NCBI GenBank assembly: GCA_002449145.1
Contig: DKCG01000042.1
Location: 50,146-60,077, forward strand
DNA length: 9,932 nt
Source: Christensenella sp. UBA6880
GTDB taxonomy: Bacteria > Bacillota > Clostridia > Christensenellales > CAG-917
Direction of reading: 5' to 3'
A program made the position numbers and the translations under genes. The notes beneath the pieces are model-generated. The model ran no database searches and had not been told where the DNA came from. It saw nothing but the letters and a program-made list of their open reading frames with translations. Below, piece by piece: positions 5,773 through 9,932 of the stretch (positions are counted from its first letter, which is position 1; each line of letters opens with the position of its first letter).

Positions 5773-7950
5773 ATGGAAAAGAAGTTAGAAGTTAAAGATT
5801 TGCGTATTTCCTTCCGCACGGACGCAGGTAACGTGCAAGCGGTCAGAGGTATCGATTTCGACCTCTACAAGGGCGAAACGCTCGCGATAGTGGGCGAGTC
5901 CGGTTCGGGTAAATCCGTCACGAACAAAGCAATCATAGGTATTTCCGCACCCAACGCAATCGTCGAAAGCGGCGAGATACTCTACGACGGTATGGATTTG
6001 CTTCAAATCAACGAGGAAGATTTCCACAAACTTCGCGGCGACAAAATCGCGATGATATTCCAAGACCCGCTTTCCGCGCTCGACCCGATCAACCGTATCG
6101 GTATGCAACTTACCGAGGCTATGATCCTCAAAAACAAGGCGAACCGCAGAGAATCGAGAAAAGAGTTCAACACGAAAATGGCTCTCTTGCTCGAGGCGGT
6201 CAACAGCGCAACGGGCGTTGCCGCAAACAGCGAACAAGGCAAAATCAACGCCAAAAAGGCAAAAGATTTCGATACGTTTGAAACCTACCACCTCAAAATA
6301 GAGGGCGCGTACAACAAGGCGTACGAAAGTGCCGAAACAGGACTCGAAAACGTCGACGATTTGCTTTTCCACATCGAAAAGAACGCCGTCGAAGGCTTTA
6401 CGAGGTCAATTTACGACATTCTCAAAAGCGCAAGACTTTCCGTACACGAAAACGTATGCTCGCAAGACGTTATGACCGCTCGTCAAGAACTTATCGAAGC
6501 AGTCAAACCCTTGATCAAAGTCAGCGCGAAAAAGAGAGATTATTCCGTTTGCGTAGAACCGCTTAAAAAACTCAAAGCGTGCTTCGAGGAAGCGTGCGCA
6601 AAGACTATGCCCAACTACTTTGCGCTTGCGTACTATCAGACGTTCGGACACAACGAGGAACTTCCCGACAACGTCGAGGAAGAAAATAAGTTCTTGCGCA
6701 AATATCTCGACGACAACTTTATGCTCGACTTTATCGACACGGCAAAGAAGGGTATAGAGTTCTCGTTCAATCGTTCGCTCGAAAAGAAAAAGGAAACCAT
6801 CGAACTTCTCAAACAAAAGAGAAGCGTGTTTACCGACGGCGAACCCGACAAAAAAGCGTATAAGGAAGCCGCAAAAGAGATGTGCGCAAGCGTTGCCGAG
6901 TCTATCGACAAACTCGCTCTCGTCAAGGACAGCGCGGCGTATACGTTCAAATCGAGCATTATGCGCGCGATAAACACCTATTTCGAGGCGATTCCCAACA
7001 ACGCGAAAGAACAAAAACGCTTCGACAGAGACCAAGCGAAGTTCGACAAACTCGTCGCAAAAGGAAAAACGCCCGATTATAAGGTTATCCCCGCGAAAAT
7101 CATCGATTTGGATATTGCAAGACACAATATCGTCGAGATTATCGACAAACTCGTTTCGGTCTACGAACACGCCGTCGAAAACGCCAAAACCATCGATTTC
7201 GACGCCGCTACGGTCGCTATGATCGACTTCTTCAAAGAAAAGGCGCAAGCGGTCGCGTATCGCGTTACGCACATCGTCGCAAAGAACAAGGCGTTGAAAC
7301 TTATGGAAGAAGTCGGTATCCCCGAACCGAGAAAGAGATACCGTCAATATCCCTTCCAGTTCTCGGGCGGTATGAGACAACGTATCGTCATCGCAATCGC
7401 GCTCGCCGCAAACCCCGATATTCTTATCTGCGACGAACCGACGACCGCGCTCGACGTTACGATTCAGGCTCAAATCCTCGAACTTATCAACAAAATCAAG
7501 AAGGAAAGGAATCTTTCCATCATCTTTATTACGCACGACCTCGGCGTCGTTGCGAATATGGCGGACAGAATCGCGGTTATGTACGCGGGCAAAATCGTCG
7601 AAACGGGTACGGCGGAAGATATTTTCTATTCACCCGCACACCCGTACACGTGGGCGCTCTTGTCTTCTATGCCCGATCTCGATACCAACGAGAAACTCGA
7701 AGCAATCCCCGGTACGCCGCCGAATATGATTTATCCGCCCAAGGGCGACGCGTTTGCCGCAAGAAACAAGTACGCTATGAAGATAGACTTCGAGGAACAA
7801 CCCCCGATGTTCAAAATCAGCGATACGCACAGCGCGGCAACGTGGTTGTTGCACCCGTCCGCACCAAAGGTCGAAATGCCCAAAATCGTTTCCGACCGTA
7901 TCGAGAGAATGAAAGCCCTCGCGCAAAAATCCAAAGCGGAACAACAGTAA
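5773..7950 (+). CDS. oppD: Oligopeptide ABC transporter ATP-binding protein OppD with a large central insertion
   Basis: This is a cytoplasmic ATPase subunit energising peptide import. All ABC motifs are present: Walker A GESGSGKS at 41-48, Q-loop IFQDP with Gln97, signature SGGMRQR at 531-537, Walker B ILICDEP at 550-556 with Glu555, D-loop ALD, and switch His588. The C-terminal region at about 645-702 matches the oligopeptide-transporter tail (IPGTPPNMIYPP, then WLLHPSAPKVEMP), as in Gram-positive OppD/AmiE. The protein has 725 residues against roughly 330-360 for the family. About 360 residues, 142-505, are inserted between the Q-loop and the signature. This insert is Lys/Glu-rich, appears mainly helical, has no membrane segment, and carries QKRFDRDQAK at 414-423. 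The four cysteines that bind an iron-sulfur cluster in some relatives are replaced by D659, N665, D672 and T690. The open frame is intact throughout, so this is not a fused pair of genes. Confidence 0.93.
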   Translation: MEKKLEVKDLRISFRTDAGNVQAVRGIDFDLYKGETLAIVGESGSGKSVTNKAIIGISAPNAIVESGEILYDGMDLLQINEEDFHKLRGDKIAMIFQDPLSALDPINRIGMQLTEAMILKNKANRRESRKEFNTKMALLLEAVNSATGVAANSEQGKINAKKAKDFDTFETYHLKIEGAYNKAYESAETGLENVDDLLFHIEKNAVEGFTRSIYDILKSARLSVHENVCSQDVMTARQELIEAVKPLIKVSAKKRDYSVCVEPLKKLKACFEEACAKTMPNYFALAYYQTFGHNEELPDNVEEENKFLRKYLDDNFMLDFIDTAKKGIEFSFNRSLEKKKETIELLKQKRSVFTDGEPDKKAYKEAAKEMCASVAESIDKLALVKDSAAYTFKSSIMRAINTYFEAIPNNAKEQKRFDRDQAKFDKLVAKGKTPDYKVIPAKIIDLDIARHNIVEIIDKLVSVYEHAVENAKTIDFDAATVAMIDFFKEKAQAVAYRVTHIVAKNKALKLMEEVGIPEPRKRYRQYPFQFSGGMRQRIVIAIALAANPDILICDEPTTALDVTIQAQILELINKIKKERNLSIIFITHDLGVVANMADRIAVMYAGKIVETGTAEDIFYSPAHPYTWALLSSMPDLDTNEKLEAIPGTPPNMIYPPKGDAFAARNKYAMKIDFEEQPPMFKISDTHSAATWLLHPSAPKVEMPKIVSDRIERMKALAQKSKAEQQ

Positions 7951-7962
7951 AAGGAGACGAAT

Positions 7963-9444
7963 ATGGACACGAACGTAAACAAACAAGAAACGCTATTGCG
8001 CGTCGAACATCTGTGCCAGTACTTCAAACTCGGCTCGTCCACGCTCAAAGCAGTCAACGACGTTTCCTTTGACATCAAAAAAGGCGAGGTCTTCGGTTTG
8101 GTCGGCGAATCCGGTTGCGGTAAAACCACGACGGGGCGCAGTATTATCAAACTTTACAACTGCACTTCGGGCAACGTGTACTTCGAGGGCAGAAGAATAT
8201 GCGCGGGCACGCTTTCCTACAAGGAAGCGAGAAAAGCCGCGTTCAAAAAATTCTTCGGCGATTTGAAGCGCGCTTCGTCCAAAAAGAAAGGCGAAGAAAA
8301 CGCGGTTGATTTGAAAGCGTCTTTTGCCGAGTTGAAGGCTGCGGTGAAAGAGCAGAACAAGAACATTCGCAAAGCAAATCACGACCAAAAGAGATGTGAC
8401 AGAGATTACGCAAAAGAACACGTTAACAAGGTAAAAGAGGACTATAAACCCAAGTTTGCGGCAATAGAGAAGAAAGGCAAGGCGTATTTCGCGCTCTTGT
8501 GGCAGTATCTTAAAGACCTCAATTTCGCTCGCAAAACGAGGCTCGTAACCAAGATTCAAATGGTGTTCCAAGACCCGATTGCGTCGCTCGACCCTCGTAT
8601 GACCGTGCGCGAAATCATTGCGGAAGGTCTCACCATTCGCGGCATAAGGGACAAGAAAGTCGTGGACGAAAAAGTGTACGACGTGCTTGAAAAAGTCGGT
8701 CTCGTCAGAGAACACGCAGGCAGATACCCCCACGAGTTTTCGGGCGGTCAAAGACAGCGTATCGGCGTTGCGAGAGCAATCATTATGGAACCCGAAATGA
8801 TTATTGCCGACGAGCCGATTTCCGCACTCGACGTGTCGATTCAGGCGCAAGTCATCAACTTGCTCAACGATTTGAGACACGAACTCGGCTTGACGATTAT
8901 GTTCATTGCGCACGACCTTTCCGTCGTTAAATACTTCTCGGACAGAATCGGCGTTATGTATTTCGGCAATATGGTGGAACTCGCAACTTCGGACAGGCTG
9001 TTCGCGCACCCGTTGCACCCGTATACGAAGTCGTTGCTTTCTGCAATTCCGCTTCCCGATCCTATCTATGAAAAACAACGCAAACGTATAGTTTACAATC
9101 CGCTTGCAGATCACGATTATTCGGTCGATAAACCTCAAATGAGAGAGGTCGAACCCGGACATTTCGTGTCTTGCAACCAAGAAGAATTTGAAAGATACGT
9201 CAAGATTTGCAAGGGCGAAATCGCGGACGACGCGGCGGGCATAACCGAACAAACTCAAGCGGAAGACGTGCAACCCGAAGAAGCCGTCGCGGAACAAACC
9301 GCCGAATCGGTTGACGAAATGCCCGTTATCGCACCCGTCGATTTGTCCCTTCTCAAGCAAGAGGGTATCACGGTTGCGGGCAACGAAGTCATACTCGAAA
9401 CCGCAAACGAAGCCGAAGCGGATACGAATCAAGACGAGCAATGA
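7963..9444 (+). CDS. oppF: Oligopeptide ABC transporter ATP-binding protein OppF with basic insertion and acidic tail
   Basis: This is the second ATPase subunit, expected to pair with OppD. Motifs are complete: Walker A GESGCGKT at 48-55, Q-loop VFQDP with Gln203, signature SGGQRQR at 260-266, Walker B IIADEP at 280-285 with Glu284, D-loop ALD, and His317. The tail, with LPDPIYEKQRKRI at 364-376, HDYSVDKP at 384-391 and EPGHFVSCN at 397-405, is of the Firmicutes OppF/AmiF type. Between the first beta region and the Q-loop there is a Lys-rich insert at about 84-192 where the family usually has a short link; it carries QKRCDRDYAK at 142-151. A low-complexity tail at 421-493 has 20 Asp/Glu and one Lys. 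The start has AAGGAG at 7951-7956 with a 6-nt spacer. The stop overlaps the next gene's ATG as ATGA. Confidence 0.93.
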   Translation: MDTNVNKQETLLRVEHLCQYFKLGSSTLKAVNDVSFDIKKGEVFGLVGESGCGKTTTGRSIIKLYNCTSGNVYFEGRRICAGTLSYKEARKAAFKKFFGDLKRASSKKKGEENAVDLKASFAELKAAVKEQNKNIRKANHDQKRCDRDYAKEHVNKVKEDYKPKFAAIEKKGKAYFALLWQYLKDLNFARKTRLVTKIQMVFQDPIASLDPRMTVREIIAEGLTIRGIRDKKVVDEKVYDVLEKVGLVREHAGRYPHEFSGGQRQRIGVARAIIMEPEMIIADEPISALDVSIQAQVINLLNDLRHELGLTIMFIAHDLSVVKYFSDRIGVMYFGNMVELATSDRLFAHPLHPYTKSLLSAIPLPDPIYEKQRKRIVYNPLADHDYSVDKPQMREVEPGHFVSCNQEEFERYVKICKGEIADDAAGITEQTQAEDVQPEEAVAEQTAESVDEMPVIAPVDLSLLKQEGITVAGNEVILETANEAEADTNQDEQ

Positions 9445-9860
9445 AAACGACGCTTATAAAAATTGCCGTTCTGTTTGTGATTGCGCTTGCAATCATTCTC
9501 ACGATATGCGGCGTCAACGGCTTGCTTACGGAACAATGCGAGCAATCCAAGGTTTTGAAAGTGTTGTGCGACGCGTTTTTCGTGCCGGGCGTGGTGCTGT
9601 TGTGCGTAAGCGGTTTGTCGTGGGCGTCCGATAAGGGCGCGTTCGACGCGATAGGATACGGATTGTCCACGTTCTTTAACACGCATATGCCTGCGGGCAA
9701 GGGCTTGGACTGGCACAAAAAAGAAACCTATCAAGAGTATATCGAGAGGAAACACTCGCCCGAAAAGAAGAAAAAGAAACTGAACGTTGCTTTGATTTTC
9801 GGCGGCGTGTTGATTGTCGTGGCAGTTGCGTTGCTCATAGCGTATCTGAACGTGAAATAA
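9441..9860 (+). CDS. Small membrane protein resembling DUF3899
   Basis: This 139-residue protein has no known biochemical role. It has hydrophobic segments at about 5-27, 44-62 and 116-136, so probably three membrane helices. Between the second and third there is a polar loop with GAFDAIGYG at 66-74, a TYQEYIERK segment at 96-104 and a basic run EKKKKK at 108-113. The FFVPGVVLL segment, then GAFD, then Y-EY followed by a basic stretch and a last helix fit the DUF3899 family, which I recognise by pattern only. Its ATG overlaps the oppF stop (ATGA, 9441-9444) with no strong ribosome binding site, so its translation probably depends on oppF. That coupling suggests a job linked to the transporter, such as assembly or stability, but this is inference. 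Confidence 0.75.
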   Translation: MKTTLIKIAVLFVIALAIILTICGVNGLLTEQCEQSKVLKVLCDAFFVPGVVLLCVSGLSWASDKGAFDAIGYGLSTFFNTHMPAGKGLDWHKKETYQEYIERKHSPEKKKKKLNVALIFGGVLIVVAVALLIAYLNVK

Positions 9861-9884
9861 TTTTTGAAAAGTGATATAAGTTAC

Positions 9885-9918
9885 AAAAAAAACGGAATCG
9901 AATGATTCCGTTTTTTTT
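9885..9918 (+). terminator. Intrinsic (rho-independent) terminator of the opp operon
   Basis: CGGAATC (9893-9899) and GATTCCG (9904-9910) pair around the loop GAAT. The stem extends through eight A (9885-9892) against eight T (9911-9918), giving 15 bp. The T-tract directly follows the GC-containing stem, 24 nt after the DUF3899 stop. Because an A-tract precedes it, it could also terminate transcription arriving on the minus strand. Confidence 0.93.
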
Positions 9919-9932
9919 GTATTACAAAACCA

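Noticed and set aside
6196..7287. The OppD insert as an intein or an in-frame mobile element
   Set aside because: No Cys/Ser/Thr start with a terminal His-Asn splice signature, no endonuclease motif, no flanking repeats, and base composition like the rest of the gene.
7993..9441. Long minus-strand open frame (482 codons) antisense to oppF, with similar ones antisense to oppA, oppD and other genes
   Set aside because: These are shadows created by codon bias in the real genes; they encode no recognisable domain, and the sense frames carry complete conserved families.
1..9932. tRNA, rRNA, CRISPR array, transposase or phage genes
   Set aside because: I saw no cloverleaf-like tRNA, no regularly spaced repeats and no protein resembling transposases, integrases or phage proteins anywhere in the window.

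Overview
The window holds one complete oligopeptide (Opp/Ami-type) ABC transporter operon, all on the + strand, in the order oppA-oppB-oppC-oppD-oppF plus a small membrane-protein gene of the DUF3899 type. It is preceded by an AT-rich, apparently non-coding leader with a well-formed SigA-type promoter and closed by a strong intrinsic terminator. A lipoprotein signal peptide, purine-rich Shine-Dalgarno sites, OppD/OppF tails that resemble the Gram-positive AmiE/AmiF subtype, and DUF3899 all suggest a Firmicutes (Bacillota) bacterium. A moderate-GC, uncultured Clostridia-like lineage is the best guess; finer placement cannot be made from the sequence alone.

Layout: 1-659 is an AT-rich intergenic region with several inverted repeats, a promoter at 463-491 (TTTACA, 17 nt, TATAAT) and a roughly 160-nt A-rich leader. 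660-3137 is oppA, a large lipoprotein. 3138-3253 is a gap with a perfect 10-bp stem-loop. 3254-4216 is oppB, 4218-5771 oppC, 5773-7950 oppD, 7963-9444 oppF and 9441-9860 the DUF3899 gene, followed by the terminator at 9885-9918. From oppB onward the genes lie 1 to 12 nt apart or overlap, which implies one transcript with coupled translation.

Function: OppA captures peptides outside the membrane, OppB and OppC form the channel, and OppD and OppF hydrolyse ATP to drive import. The DUF3899 protein is an integral membrane protein of unknown role whose start codon overlaps the oppF stop.

The unusual part is the size of the subunits. OppB is of ordinary length, but the other four are enlarged. OppC carries a Tyr-rich, roughly 210-residue extracellular insert after its first membrane helix. 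OppD carries a roughly 360-residue charged helical insert between its Q-loop and ABC signature. OppF carries a roughly 110-residue basic insert before its Q-loop and an acidic C-terminal tail. The OppD and OppF inserts sit at non-equivalent places in the ATPase fold yet share a QKRxDRDxAK motif followed by DYK, suggesting a common module. All the catalytic ATPase motifs remain intact, so the inserts look like added function rather than decay.
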